NCBI GenBank assembly: GCA_963734055.1 | Contig: CAVTFQ010000007.1 | Span: 558,001 to 622,000, forward strand | Source: CAIWHR01 sp963734055 | GTDB taxonomy: Bacteria; Pseudomonadota; Gammaproteobacteria; Burkholderiales; Casimicrobiaceae | DNA length: 64,000 nt | Direction of reading: 5' to 3' | In this document: positions 46,792 through 55,262 of the stretch, one piece after another | Layout of the letters: every line of letters begins with the position of its first letter | Position numbering within the stretch: position 1 is the stretch's first letter | Program-made: the position numbers and the translations under genes | The notes under the pieces: generated by a model | Seen by the model: only the letters and a program-made list of their open reading frames with translations | Database searches by the model: none | What the model was told of the DNA's origin: nothing

Positions 46792-47052
46792 ATGGCCAAA
46801 AAGAGGAGTTACTCCCCGCCGGTGAAGACGAAGGCGTCGCCGCGCATCGCCCGACCCCCCTCGATCAAGTCATCCCTGCGCGCGCACCCTCGTCTCGTCC
46901 ACGGATTTCTCGTTCAATTGACGAAACGATCAACCGCCGCCAGCGGCGAGACGAACACGGCGTTCGCCGGCAAGGCGAGCGGGAAGGTGCAAACGGAACT
47001 CCCTTTCGATACGAAACACGAGGGCCCGGCCGACGACGCGACGTTTCACTAA
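46792..47052 (+). CDS. Small basic hypothetical protein (86 aa)
   Basis: MAKKRSYSPPVKTKASPR followed by a Lys/Arg/Pro/Ser-rich region and an acidic His end. GGAGCG lies nine bases before the ATG at 46792. No family recognised; it looks disordered and could bind nucleic acid. Its promoter position relative to a perfect dyad copy argues that it is expressed. Confidence 0.55.
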   Translation: MAKKRSYSPPVKTKASPRIARPPSIKSSLRAHPRLVHGFLVQLTKRSTAASGETNTAFAGKASGKVQTELPFDTKHEGPADDATFH

Positions 47053-47089
47053 GTGCGCGCGTCGAGAGCAATCGGGGCGTCGCGCGATG

Positions 47090-47108
47090 TGTACGTTAGC
47101 GTACAGAC
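47090..47108 (+). promoter_or_regulatory. TGTNCG-N4-CGNACAGAC dyad (copy 8)
   Basis: TGTACG TTAG CGTACA GAC, whose core is a perfect palindrome TGTACG-N4-CGTACA, 110 bp upstream of the second DUF3309 gene. Confidence 0.72.
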
Positions 47109-47217
47109 GACGTGCGCGCTCGCCGATATTCTCGTTCCTTGTCGGCCCTAGCGCGCAGATCCTTTGGCGCATCAGCGGCTGCCCGGGAATCGGTGACGTT
47201 GCAACGAGGAGTACATC

Positions 47218-47376
47218 ATGAGTATTGGCACGATTCTGCTGATTGTACTGATCCTGATGCTCGTGGGCGTGCTGCCCACCTGGCCACACGCTCGCAGCTG
47301 GGGCTATGCACCCAGCGGCATCGTTGGAATTATCTTGGTAATCGTGCTCGTCATGTTCTTGATGGGGCGCCTGTAA
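47218..47376 (+). CDS. DUF3309 family small membrane protein (second copy)
   Basis: 52 residues, MSIGTILLIVLILMLVGVLP then WPHARSWGYAPSGIVGII and VLVMFLMGRL, very close to the copy at 36936. GAGGAG precedes the ATG. Its stop TAA shares a base with the next ATG (TAATG), coupling it to a 68-residue protein. Unlike the first copy, no BON gene follows. Confidence 0.9.
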   Translation: MSIGTILLIVLILMLVGVLPTWPHARSWGYAPSGIVGIILVIVLVMFLMGRL

Positions 47377-47582
47377 TGATTGGCCCCGACGAAATTGTGC
47401 GACGCGCCGTGAAATCGCTTCTCGACCCCTCGTTTCGATATACCGCGAGCTTCAACACGGACCTCGCGAAGACGTTCGCACGGATCCGTCGCGAACATCG
47501 TCGAGAGGCAGAAAGGCTGTCGACGGCAGAGGCGCTCGCCAAGATTACGCCGATCGCCAGGAAGACCGCGATTGGACGTTGA
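47376..47582 (+). CDS. Hypothetical 68-aa protein coupled to DUF3309
   Basis: MIGPDEIVRRAVKSLLDPSF, then helical, strongly basic RIRREHRREAERLSTAEALA and PIARKTAIGR. Starts in a TAATG overlap with the DUF3309 stop, which supports translation. No membrane segment, no family recognised. Confidence 0.6.
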   Translation: MIGPDEIVRRAVKSLLDPSFRYTASFNTDLAKTFARIRREHRREAERLSTAEALAKITPIARKTAIGR

Positions 47583-47684
47583 TGGATTGCACCCTGCGCG
47601 GGGCTTCGCTTTGCAATTGCGACGACCCGGTCCGAACGAGTAGAGCGTCGCTGCCCGGGGATGGTTGAACGGAAGGATGGAAAG

Positions 47685-48794
47685 ATGCGTAGCGGAATCG
47701 TTGTGCTGTGGATGCTGCTTTGCTCGATCACGTCGGCCGCGGCTCAGGTGAGCATCGGCATTGGATTTCCCGGTGTCAGCATCGGGATCAACCTGCCGGT
47801 GTATCCGCAGCTGGTCGCCGTGCCGGGCTACCCCGTCTACTATGCTCCGCAGGTGAATTCGAACTTTTTTTTCTACGACGGCATGTACTGGGTCTACCAG
47901 CAGGACAATTGGTACGCGAGCTCCTGGTACAACGGGCCATGGGCGCTCGTGAGCCCGGAGGTGGTTCCGCTGTTCGTGCTGCGCGTGCCCGTGCGGTATT
48001 ACCGGCAACCTCCCGTGTACTTTCGCGGATGGCGGTCGGACGCGCCTCCGCGCTGGGGCGAGCATTGGGGTAACACGTGGGAACAGCATCACAGCGGATG
48101 GGACCGCTGGGATCGCAGGGCCGTTCCTGCGCCGGCTCCGCTGCCTGTGTATCAGCGCCAGTATTCGGGAAACCATTATCCGCAGGTCGAGCAGCAGCAA
48201 ACGCTGCAGGGCCAGAACTACCGCTATCAGCCGCGTGAGCCCGTCGTCCAGCAGCACTATCAGGCGCAGCGGCGGCCAGGCGCATCGGCATCAGCCGCGG
48301 CACCCCCAGCGCAGGCGCGGCAGCCCGCAACTCAGGAAAGAGCGATGCCCCAGCAGGACTCGCGCAGTGCCAGCCAGACAGCGCCGCCCCAGCAAGCTGC
48401 GCCGGCGCCACGCCTGCCGCCGCCGCAGACATCCGTGCCGCAGGGCTCGCAACCCCAGCACGGGGCCATGCAGCGTCAGCAGCCGTCATCGAGGACGCAG
48501 GGGCAGGACAGGGCGCCCCAAGTCAGGGCCCCCGCGCAGGAGTCCGCAGCTCAGCGTCCGACGCCGCAGCCTCAGCAGGCGGCCGTCCAGCGTCCGCCAC
48601 AGCCGGCCAAGGCACCGAGCCAGGACAAAGCCCCGCATGGAAGGGCGCCCGCGCAGGAACCCGCGGCCCAACACTCGCCGCAGCAACCCCAGCAAGGCGC
48701 TATGCAGCGACAGCAGCACCAGGCGCCCAAGGGGCACGGCGAGGACAAGGGCGGTGACAAAGGCGAGCAGCAGGGTGGGGAGCGCAACAAATGA
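47685..48794 (+). CDS. Exported Tyr/Trp-rich protein with long Gln/Pro-rich tail
   Basis: 369 aa from MRSGIVVLWMLLCSITSAAAQ, a signal peptide. A compact N-terminal region (PGVSIGINLPVYPQLVAVPG, NSNFFFYDGMYWVYQQDNWY, WYNGPWALVSPEVVPLFVLR) resembles the aromatic domain of exported betaproteobacterial proteins. From about residue 150 it is low-complexity Gln/Pro/Ala with repeated APAQExAAQ and GAMQRQQ pieces, ending in charged GEDKGGDKGEQQGGE. Probably surface or periplasmic; function unknown. An upstream ATG at 47661 adds eight residues. Confidence 0.8.
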   Translation: MRSGIVVLWMLLCSITSAAAQVSIGIGFPGVSIGINLPVYPQLVAVPGYPVYYAPQVNSNFFFYDGMYWVYQQDNWYASSWYNGPWALVSPEVVPLFVLRVPVRYYRQPPVYFRGWRSDAPPRWGEHWGNTWEQHHSGWDRWDRRAVPAPAPLPVYQRQYSGNHYPQVEQQQTLQGQNYRYQPREPVVQQHYQAQRRPGASASAAAPPAQARQPATQERAMPQQDSRSASQTAPPQQAAPAPRLPPPQTSVPQGSQPQHGAMQRQQPSSRTQGQDRAPQVRAPAQESAAQRPTPQPQQAAVQRPPQPAKAPSQDKAPHGRAPAQEPAAQHSPQQPQQGAMQRQQHQAPKGHGEDKGGDKGEQQGGERNK

Positions 48795-48935
48795 GGCAAC
48801 CTCCGGAAACGAGATCTTCTGCTGACAGTCTCCGTCGCCGCGGCTGATGCGAGATACATCGCGTCGACGAGGAGCCACGCATCCTCATGATCTCGTTCTT
48901 TCGCCGACGTCCGATCGCGAATTCGTCTGTGCGCC

Positions 48936-50141
48936 ATGAACCACGCCGCCGTTCCGGCCTTCGCCGGCACAGCTGACTCAGCACCTGGTGTGGAGCAAGT
49001 CGGCCCTGCCGTCGACGCGTCGCTCCTCACCGTCCCTGCAACGCGTGTGCAGGTCGATGCGCGGGGCCTGGCGCTGGGAGTTCTGTCGGTCCTAGCGACG
49101 ATTTTCACCCTGTCGTGGGCGCAGGCCTTCGTGGTGCCGCTGTTGCTCGGCATCGTCATTTCCTACACGCTGAGCCCGCTCGTTGCGTGGCTCGAAGCGA
49201 TCCGGATCCCGCGCGTCGTCGGCACTGTCTTCGTAATGGCAAGCGTCATCGGTGCGCTCGTTCTCAGCGGCTATTCGTTGCGTGGGCAGATGCAGACCAT
49301 CATCGAGCAGCTACCCCAAGCGGCAACCAAGTTCGCCACCGGCATTGCGCGACTGCAAATCAGCCACATCGGCAATATCCAGAAGATGCAGGACGCGGCA
49401 ACCGAGGTGGAAAAGGCGACGACGCAGGCGGTCGGAGGCTCTACTGCCCCGCGCGAGCCGGCCACTCACGTCATCGTCGACAAACCTACGTTCAAGCTCA
49501 GTAGCTACCTATGGGAGAGTTCCATGGGCGCGATCGGAGTTTTGGGCCAGGCGGCGATGGTCATCTTCCTGGTCTTCTTTCTGCTCATCGGTGGAGACAC
49601 CTTCAAGCGGAAGCTGGTTCGGCTGACGGGGCCGTCGCTCTCCAAGAGAAAGATCACCGTCCAAATTCTCGACGACATCAACGGTTCGATCCAGAAGTAC
49701 ATGTTGATGCTGCTGACGACGAACCTGCTGGTCGCGTTGCTCTGCTGGATCGCGTTTCACCTGATGGGCCTGGAGAATGCGGGAGCCTGGGCCGCCGCTG
49801 CGGGAGTGCTCCACATCGTTCCCTACCTGGGTCCCGGCGTCACGGCCGTCGCGACGGGGATGGCTGCCTTCATGCAGTTCGAATCGTTTGCAATGGCCCT
49901 GCTGGTTGCCGGCGCATCGCTGGCGATCGCTACCGTCGTCGGAACGTTCGTGACCACCTGGATGATTGGGCGGATCGCCCATATGAATTCAGCGGCCATA
50001 TTCATTTCGCTGCTGTTCTGGGGGTGGCTATGGGGCGTCTGGGGAATGCTGCTTAGCATTCCCATCATTGTCATCGTCAAGGTTGTGTCGCAGCATGTGG
50101 AGCAGCTGCAGCCTGTGGCGGAAGTGCTTGGAGGGACCTAG
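48936..50141 (+). CDS. AI-2E family transporter (PerM-like)
   Basis: 401 aa membrane protein with about eight helices. Seen: AQAFVVPLLLGIVISYTLSPLVAWLE, a periplasmic loop, AAMVIFLVFFLLIGGDTFKRKLVRL, ILDDINGSIQKYMLMLLTTNLLVA and the C-terminal block LHIVPYLGPGVTAVATGMAAF. Family members export AI-2 or act as Na+/H+ antiporters; the substrate here is unknown. The stop TAG is part of the CTAG target duplication of the adjacent IS element, so the reading frame survived the insertion. Confidence 0.92.
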   Translation: MNHAAVPAFAGTADSAPGVEQVGPAVDASLLTVPATRVQVDARGLALGVLSVLATIFTLSWAQAFVVPLLLGIVISYTLSPLVAWLEAIRIPRVVGTVFVMASVIGALVLSGYSLRGQMQTIIEQLPQAATKFATGIARLQISHIGNIQKMQDAATEVEKATTQAVGGSTAPREPATHVIVDKPTFKLSSYLWESSMGAIGVLGQAAMVIFLVFFLLIGGDTFKRKLVRLTGPSLSKRKITVQILDDINGSIQKYMLMLLTTNLLVALLCWIAFHLMGLENAGAWAAAAGVLHIVPYLGPGVTAVATGMAAFMQFESFAMALLVAGASLAIATVVGTFVTTWMIGRIAHMNSAAIFISLLFWGWLWGVWGMLLSIPIIVIVKVVSQHVEQLQPVAEVLGGT

Positions 50142-51476
50142 CAGTTTGTTGAAATTCGGCTTGTAAGTGCGAGGTTTTCGTCTATCGTTCTGGTGAGGGT
50201 TTTCATCGGCAATCCTTCGAGGTCAGAGCGATGCGCGGCCCAGATGTCATGCAGGACACGCTGTTCTCGGTACGGAGTCTGGAGAGCTACGTGCCGGCGG
50301 ATCATCCGTTGCGTCCGGTGCGCGACATCCTGAACGAGGCGCTCAAGCGCATGGATCCGCTGTTTGCCGCGATGTACGCGCCAGCCGGCCGCGACTCGAT
50401 CGCGCCGGAGAAGCTGCTGCGGGCGCTGATGCTGCAAGTGCTCTACGGCGTACGCAGCGAACGGATGCTGATCGAGCAGTTGGGCTACAACCTGCTGTTT
50501 CGCTGGTTTGTCGGGCTGGCGATGCAGGATGATCCGTGGGATCACTCGACCTTTTCCAAGAACCGCGATCGGTTGATCGAGCATGACGCCTGCCAGGTGC
50601 TGTTCGAGGAAGTGCTGGCGCAGGCCCGCGCGAAAGGGCTGTTGAGTGCTGAGCACTTTTCGGTGGACGGCACGCTGGTTCGCGCTTGGGCCTCGCAGAA
50701 GAGCGTCGTGCCCAAGGATGGGCCACCGCCACCGGCGAGCGGTTCGAAGAGCAATCCCGAGGTCAACTTCCGCGGCCAGCCGCGCACCAACGATACCCAT
50801 GAAAGTCGTACCGATCCCGATGCGCGGCTCTATCGCAAGAGCAAGAATGCCGAGGCGCTGCCGTATTACATGGGCCATGCGCTGATGGAGAATCGCAATG
50901 GACTGGTGGTCGACCACCGGCTGACCCACGCGACCGGCAAGGCGGAACGCGAGGCCGCCATCGAGATGTTGGCGGCGCAGCCCGGAGCAACGCCCAAGAC
51001 CGTCGGCGCCGATAAAGGCTATGACACCGCTGACTTCGTCGCTGACTGCCGCGCCATCGGGGTGACACCGCATGTCGCCCAGAACACCAAGCACCGCGCC
51101 AGCGCGATCGATGAGCGCACGACTCGCCATCCCGGCTACGCAGTCAGTCAAATCATTCGCAAGCTGATCGAAACCATCTTCGGCGATGGCAAGCAGCACG
51201 GTACGCTTCGCCAACTGAAACTGCGCGGCATTGAACGCGCCGAGTTGGTATTCGCCATGACCATGACCGCCGTGAACTTGCGTCGGCTGCCGAAACTCTT
51301 CGCGGAAAGCGGGTGATCGACAGGAAAGGTGTCTCCGCTGTACGCCAAAGCGACCCGAAACGACCGCCAAACCAGGTCGAACCGGGTGGCGCGAGGCGAA
51401 ATCCCACGTCCTGTCGCTCAAACAAACCATTTCAGGATGCGCCGGTGTTCAAATTGAGCCGCATTTCAACGAACTG
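50142..51476 (+). mobile_element. IS5-family insertion sequence, 1,335 bp
   Basis: Terminal inverted repeats: left CAGTTTGTTGAAATTCGGCT from 50142; right end, read inward on the minus strand, CAGTTCGTTGAAATGCGGCT from 51476, with two mismatches in 20. Flanked by direct CTAG repeats at 50138-50141 and 51477-51480, a 4-bp duplication typical of IS5-group elements. One transposase gene inside. The element looks complete and recently inserted. Confidence 0.93.
50231..51316 (+). CDS. IS5-family transposase
   Basis: 361 aa DDE transposase. N-terminal domain with VPADHPLRPVRDILNEAL and LLRALMLQVLYGVRSER; catalytic region with AEHFSVDGTLVRAWAS (first Asp), TVGADKGYDTADFV (second Asp) and the C-terminal RKLIETIFGDGKQHGT (Glu). 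YYMGHALMENRNGLVVD is typical. Full-length with no breaks, so probably active. The gene lies 89 bp inside the left repeat. Confidence 0.95.
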   Translation: MRGPDVMQDTLFSVRSLESYVPADHPLRPVRDILNEALKRMDPLFAAMYAPAGRDSIAPEKLLRALMLQVLYGVRSERMLIEQLGYNLLFRWFVGLAMQDDPWDHSTFSKNRDRLIEHDACQVLFEEVLAQARAKGLLSAEHFSVDGTLVRAWASQKSVVPKDGPPPPASGSKSNPEVNFRGQPRTNDTHESRTDPDARLYRKSKNAEALPYYMGHALMENRNGLVVDHRLTHATGKAEREAAIEMLAAQPGATPKTVGADKGYDTADFVADCRAIGVTPHVAQNTKHRASAIDERTTRHPGYAVSQIIRKLIETIFGDGKQHGTLRQLKLRGIERAELVFAMTMTAVNLRRLPKLFAESG

Positions 51477-51634
51477 CTAGAGGGCCCACGACAGGCTGTC
51501 GCGAAGGCTGAGGTTCGGCCACGGTCGGCACGCGGGGTCGATCTGCGGGCGGGCGCCGCACGAAAATGCGGCCAGGGGGTCACCGGCCCATCCTGGCACT
51601 CACTGCCTACCGTAGGCGCCGATCGGCACGGTTG

Positions 51635-51653
51635 CGTTCGGCACCGCACAGAC
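51635..51653 (+). promoter_or_regulatory. TGTNCG-N4-CGNACAGAC dyad (copy 9, one mismatch)
   Basis: CGTTCG GCAC CGCACA GAC; the first base departs from consensus. 209 bp upstream of the gene at 51862, farther than the others. The 51481-51861 gap has no gene. The IS now separates it from the AI-2E gene. Confidence 0.55.
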
Positions 51654-51861
51654 CGCGTTCTTATGTCCGCGTAGGTTCGCTTCAACGGGTCCGATTCGGA
51701 AGCTTCAAGTAATGTGCATCGGGCGGCCTTAGCGGTTGTCGATGCCTGCGGAGTTTCGTTCGCATTCCCGGATTGGCCAGGTAGCGCGCGATGGCCGCTA
51801 AATTTGGCGTGCTCATTGCGAAAGCAGTCCTATCGTTTCATCGATTTGCCTAGGACCATAT

Positions 51862-52083
51862 ATGAAGACCTTACTTGCTTTGGCGGTTGGTACGGTGCCC
51901 CTGCTTTCCGGCGGCCTTGCTTTGGCGCAGGACGGAGGAATGATGAGTGGTGGCGGGTGGGGTGGCGGTTGGATGGGTGGGTACGGCGGTATGGGCGGAT
52001 ACGGCGGGATACTGGTGCCGATTCTGCTTGTCGTCGTGGTTGCCGGCCTCGTGGTGTGGGTCGTCAAGCAAAAGCGAAAGTAA
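51862..52083 (+). CDS. Gly/Met/Trp-rich small membrane protein
   Basis: 73 aa. Signal-like N-terminus MKTLLALAVGTVPLLSGGLALA, a Gly-rich segment with MMSGGG, WMGGYGGMGGYGG, one helix (ILVPILLVVVVAGLVVWVV) and a basic end KQKRK. Met/Gly-rich linkers of this kind occur beside Spy-like metal-stress proteins. It precedes the Spy/CpxP-like gene by 42 bp with a similar Met/Gly segment, so the two are probably co-expressed. Confidence 0.75.
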   Translation: MKTLLALAVGTVPLLSGGLALAQDGGMMSGGGWGGGWMGGYGGMGGYGGILVPILLVVVVAGLVVWVVKQKRK

Positions 52084-52125
52084 GCGGAATACGTCGATAT
52101 TTTCTTACCTGAACGGAGTTTAGGC

Positions 52126-52659
52126 ATGAAACGCATGACCCTTCGCAAGACGTTGAGCGCCGCCGTATTGATAGGCGGAACAATTGTGGGAGCAAGCGCG
52201 CTGGCGGACCCACCGCAAGATGGTTACAGCCCTGGCTACGGCATGAGCGGCCGCATGATGGGCGGCTACGCGATGGAAGACGGGATGATGGGCGGCTACG
52301 GCATGGGCCCCGGCATAATGGACGGCCAAGGCCGCGGCTACGGCATGGGGTCCGGCATGATGGGCGGCTACGGCCCGAGAGCAGATCTGCATCTTACGAC
52401 GGAGCAGCGCAGCAAGATCGCCAAGATCCGGGACGACGTACGACGTAAGCACTGGGACCTGATGGGCAAGATGCAGGATGAGCGGTCGCAGATGAACGAG
52501 CAGTTCAACGCGGAACCACGCGATGACGCGGCGCTCAGCGCGAGCTACCGGAAGATGTCAGAGCTTCGGCAACAGATGTTTGACCTTTCCCTCGCCGCCC
52601 AGAAGCAGATGGATACCGTACTCACCGCGGAGCAGCGCGAAAAGATGAAACATGGATGA
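52126..52659 (+). CDS. Spy/CpxP-like periplasmic chaperone with Met/Gly-rich N-terminus
   Basis: 177 aa. Signal peptide ending SALADPP; a Gly/Met/Tyr-rich region with repeated MMGGYxM units (about 40-85); then the helical Spy/CpxP domain with two LTxxQ motifs: LTTEQRSKIAKIRDDV and LTAEQREKM. Spy-type proteins are ATP-independent periplasmic chaperones. The Met-rich repeats suggest copper or silver binding (inference). GGAG precedes the ATG. Confidence 0.88.
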   Translation: MKRMTLRKTLSAAVLIGGTIVGASALADPPQDGYSPGYGMSGRMMGGYAMEDGMMGGYGMGPGIMDGQGRGYGMGSGMMGGYGPRADLHLTTEQRSKIAKIRDDVRRKHWDLMGKMQDERSQMNEQFNAEPRDDAALSASYRKMSELRQQMFDLSLAAQKQMDTVLTAEQREKMKHG

Positions 52660-52802
52660 TATGAAAGGTGGGGAGTAGCGACGGGTACAACTCGTGGCCC
52701 GGCGATCGTCGCGGCCGATCTCGATACCGATCATCGCGGAGGCAATTCAAGTGAAAATGCGGCGCCCGACTTTCGCCTCCGCCTCGCAATAGGAGTCGAT
52801 TC

Positions 52803-53192
52803 ATGTACGGATTCAGCACGCAGCTAAAGCTACCGTTCGATACCGCAGTTGCGAAAGTCACCGAGGCTCTGAAAACGGAAGGGTTCGGTGTGCTCACGGA
52901 TATTGATGTCAAGGCGACGCTGAAGGCCAAGCTCAATATTGAAGGCCGGCCGTATCGCATACTTGGCGCGTGCAACCCGCCGCTCGCACACCGTGCGATC
53001 GAGGCGGACCCCGACATCGGTTTGTTGCTACCTTGCAATGTGGTCGTGCGTGAAGAAGTGGATGGAACCGTAACGGTCGCGTTCATGGATCCCGAGGCCG
53101 TTTTGAAGCTGGTCGACAAACCGGGAGTGCAGGCCATTGGCAAGGAAGTACGGGCACTTCTGCACCGGGTCTGCGCGAGCCTCGGAGCGTGA
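52803..53192 (+). CDS. DUF302 family protein
   Basis: 129 aa, full-length: YGFSTQLKLPFDTAVAKVTEAL, GFGVLTDIDVKATLKAKL, YRILGACNPPLAHRAIEADP, GLLLPCNVVVREEVDGTVTV and VALMDPEAV-type end. The Cys pair at GACNPP and LLPCNVV is typical of the shorter cytosolic form. Function unknown, often near oxidative or metal-stress genes. AGGAGTCG lies upstream of the ATG. Confidence 0.93.
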   Translation: MYGFSTQLKLPFDTAVAKVTEALKTEGFGVLTDIDVKATLKAKLNIEGRPYRILGACNPPLAHRAIEADPDIGLLLPCNVVVREEVDGTVTVAFMDPEAVLKLVDKPGVQAIGKEVRALLHRVCASLGA

Positions 53193-53362
53193 CGCCGGAA
53201 ACCATGGCGGGGGACCCCGCGCGCAGACGGTGACACCAGCACGTCCGTGCCGAACGGGGGCTACCGGCTCGCATTGTTCGCACGGTGGGAGAGGTGCAGC
53301 GCACGTGCCTGGCCTCCGTCCGGCCCGCAAATTGACGCACCCTTGACGCGAAGGAAACGCTC

Positions 53363-53437
53363 GTGAACCGTATTGTCTACATCGTCGGCGCCGTGGTCAT
53401 CATCATCGCTCTCCTGTCGTTCTTCGGGCTGCGCTAG
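53363..53437 (+). CDS. 24-residue single-helix membrane peptide
   Basis: GTG start preceded by GAAGGAAA; reads VNRIVYIVGAVVIIIALLSF then FGLR and TAG. One complete hydrophobic helix with a basic N-terminus and a short GLR tail. Short peptides of this shape recur in proteobacteria, which makes it more likely to be real. Sits alone between DUF302 and the next exported protein. Confidence 0.6.
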   Translation: MNRIVYIVGAVVIIIALLSFFGLR

Positions 53438-53555
53438 AGTAGCGAACGCAACCGCCGGATCGCGCGGCGGCTTGTGTCCGTGGGGAAGCGCTTTTTCGTG
53501 CCCGGGGTGATGAGCGAGACACCCTGGTTTTCCCCGGACTATCGGAGGGGGGACG

Positions 53556-54005
53556 ATGTGCCTGAATCGCGTGTTCCCGTCGTTGGTGCTCGCTTTGGCG
53601 GCGTTTGCGCTACCCAGCGAATCCATGCCCGGCACGCCCACGGGCGAACCCGCGGGTGCCGCCGTCGTACGGCGCCCAGTTCACGAACCCGCGCCACCAC
53701 CCGTCACGAGCAATCCCCCAGCGGGATCCGCGCCGTCGCGCCCAACCCCGCCCGTCGTTGTGCCGGCCGGCTCAATCTATGTCTGCGTCTCCGAATCCGG
53801 GGGCGTCCGCCGAGAAACGGCGATCGAGTTTTCGCCGGAAGTCAGCACACTGTGCGCGAAGCACCCGGAAATGGGGCCCTGCCAATATGAGCGCAATGTT
53901 TGCCGACGGAGCGGTGGGCGCGTTTACGCCGCAGGCGGAGTCGAGATTACCCTGCAGATGGAGGCGGATTACGACCGGAAAGTGATGCGCGTCCTTATCA
54001 AGTAG
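53556..54005 (+). CDS. Exported Pro-rich hypothetical protein with Cys-rich core
   Basis: 149 aa. Signal peptide MCLNRVFPSLVLALAAFALP, a Pro/Ala/Thr linker (about 40-70), then a globular part with CVSESGGVRRETAIEFSPE, TLCAKHPEMGPCQYERNVCR and SGGRVYAAGGVEITLQMEAD. Four or five Cys suggest disulfides in the periplasm. Strong GGAGGGGG before the ATG. Family not recognised. Confidence 0.7.
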   Translation: MCLNRVFPSLVLALAAFALPSESMPGTPTGEPAGAAVVRRPVHEPAPPPVTSNPPAGSAPSRPTPPVVVPAGSIYVCVSESGGVRRETAIEFSPEVSTLCAKHPEMGPCQYERNVCRRSGGRVYAAGGVEITLQMEADYDRKVMRVLIK

Positions 54006-54786
54006 AACTGAACGACGGTGTCTGGCGTGCGACTCTTGGCCGCCCGGTTTCGGACGGCGAAGGCGGATGACGCCGTCATCCCCTGCGGGACTCGGCATTG
54101 CCATGGCGCCGGTGTCCACACGTCGAGACAACAGCCATCCTCAGATGGCCTGGCACGAGTTGCAGGAGCGTAGCGAAAACAATTACCGGTGAGTGCGCAT
54201 TTGCGCAAGTCAGGGTGGGCCCGACAGACGAAGCATCCACGGAAAACTTATTGTCATCCCGGGTATGTGCGAGAGCGCACGGACCCTCGATGGAGCGGCG
54301 TTGTAGACTTTCTTCGAGTAGTAATAGCAGAGCCCAAGAGCGCGAGTTCAAAGCGCCGGAGCAGCGACACCTGAACGACCGGCTTTAAGAGAGCAACTCC
54401 TCCAACAAGAACTCTATGCGATGTCCCTAATTCACCACTCCGCCAAGCCGCTGGCCGCTGCCGAATGTGAAATGCGCGCGGTTGTCGGTGCACGAGCGAC
54501 GTTTCGTGCTGCTGGAGAAACGACAAGAGCCGCCGTACCTACTGTTCCGTCTACCTGAGCTTCCTTCACTGGCAGGAAACTGGTGAGCTGCAGCCCGCAC
54601 GGAGCAGGAAACGTTCCAAATGGCAATAAATTGCTCGTGCCGGCGGGGGCGCGCAAGACACCGCCTGCGCGCACCCAAGATAAGATGCCATGGCCCTACT
54701 TGCGCCTCCTGCCCTCGGCTCCGCGCGCGGCCACCATGTCGTCGGTGCCAAGTCGGAAGTCCTGCGCAGAGTGCACTGGATCAGCG
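54006..54786. other. Gene-poor stretch
   Basis: About 780 bp with no frame I can support. It is less GC-rich than the surroundings in places and leads into the permease remnant on the minus strand, so it may be decayed sequence. Confidence 0.4.
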
Positions 54787-55060
54787 AGCTAACGTTGACG
54801 ACCGACAGTTCATCTTCGATAAGCATGCGGATCTGTTCTCGGGCGCCCGTCAACGTCGCGACGATGTGAGTTCTTGCGTCAGATCCGATCCGCTCTTTCG
54901 CCTCATTCAGGTCGCCGGTTGCATTCACAATTTCACGACCAGATTCAATTTCGGAAACCGGCGACGAAGACGCATGCGCAGGCGGCGAGCATGCGCCACG
55001 GCCGCGGGAGGCGCGGCGGATATGCAGACTACATCGGCTTTGCGCTGTTCGACGTAAATC
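54787..55060 (-). pseudogene. Remnant of the C-terminal domain of a long AI-2E-type permease
   Basis: Two pieces in different frames. First: VEQRKADVVCISAAPPAAVA, HARRLRMRLRRRFPKLNLVV (about 55060-54925), then after a shift near 54950: GDLNEAKERIGSDARTHIVA and TLTGAREQIRMLIEDELSVV. This matches my recollection of the cytosolic tail of some 600-plus-residue AI-2E permeases. The membrane part is absent and the frame is broken. The assignment is tentative; the fragment nature is clear. Confidence 0.5.
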
Positions 55061-55262
55061 AACCAGTTCGCTGGCCGCGGCCGTCGTCGTAGCCGGGATG
55101 GTCTCCGCGACACACGCGGCGAATCGGGCGCCCGTTGATCGATCCCCAGCCGGCGCGCCCGCCGGGGACATCGGGGTAGAAAGCCGGAGGCGAACCTGTC
55201 GTCCCAAATTTCTGCCGGGTGACGCCGGATAGGCGTCGCCCCTTTCCCGTTTCCGGCGCGCG

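Noticed and set aside
48925..48943. GTCTGTGCG half-site just before the AI-2E permease
   Set aside because: The second half (TGGTTC in the expected place) does not match, it overlaps the start codon, and the GAC side faces away from the gene.
54566..55207. A 213-residue protein on the minus strand
   Set aside because: Only the middle 55 residues look conserved, and their natural upstream continuation is in another frame; treated as a remnant instead.
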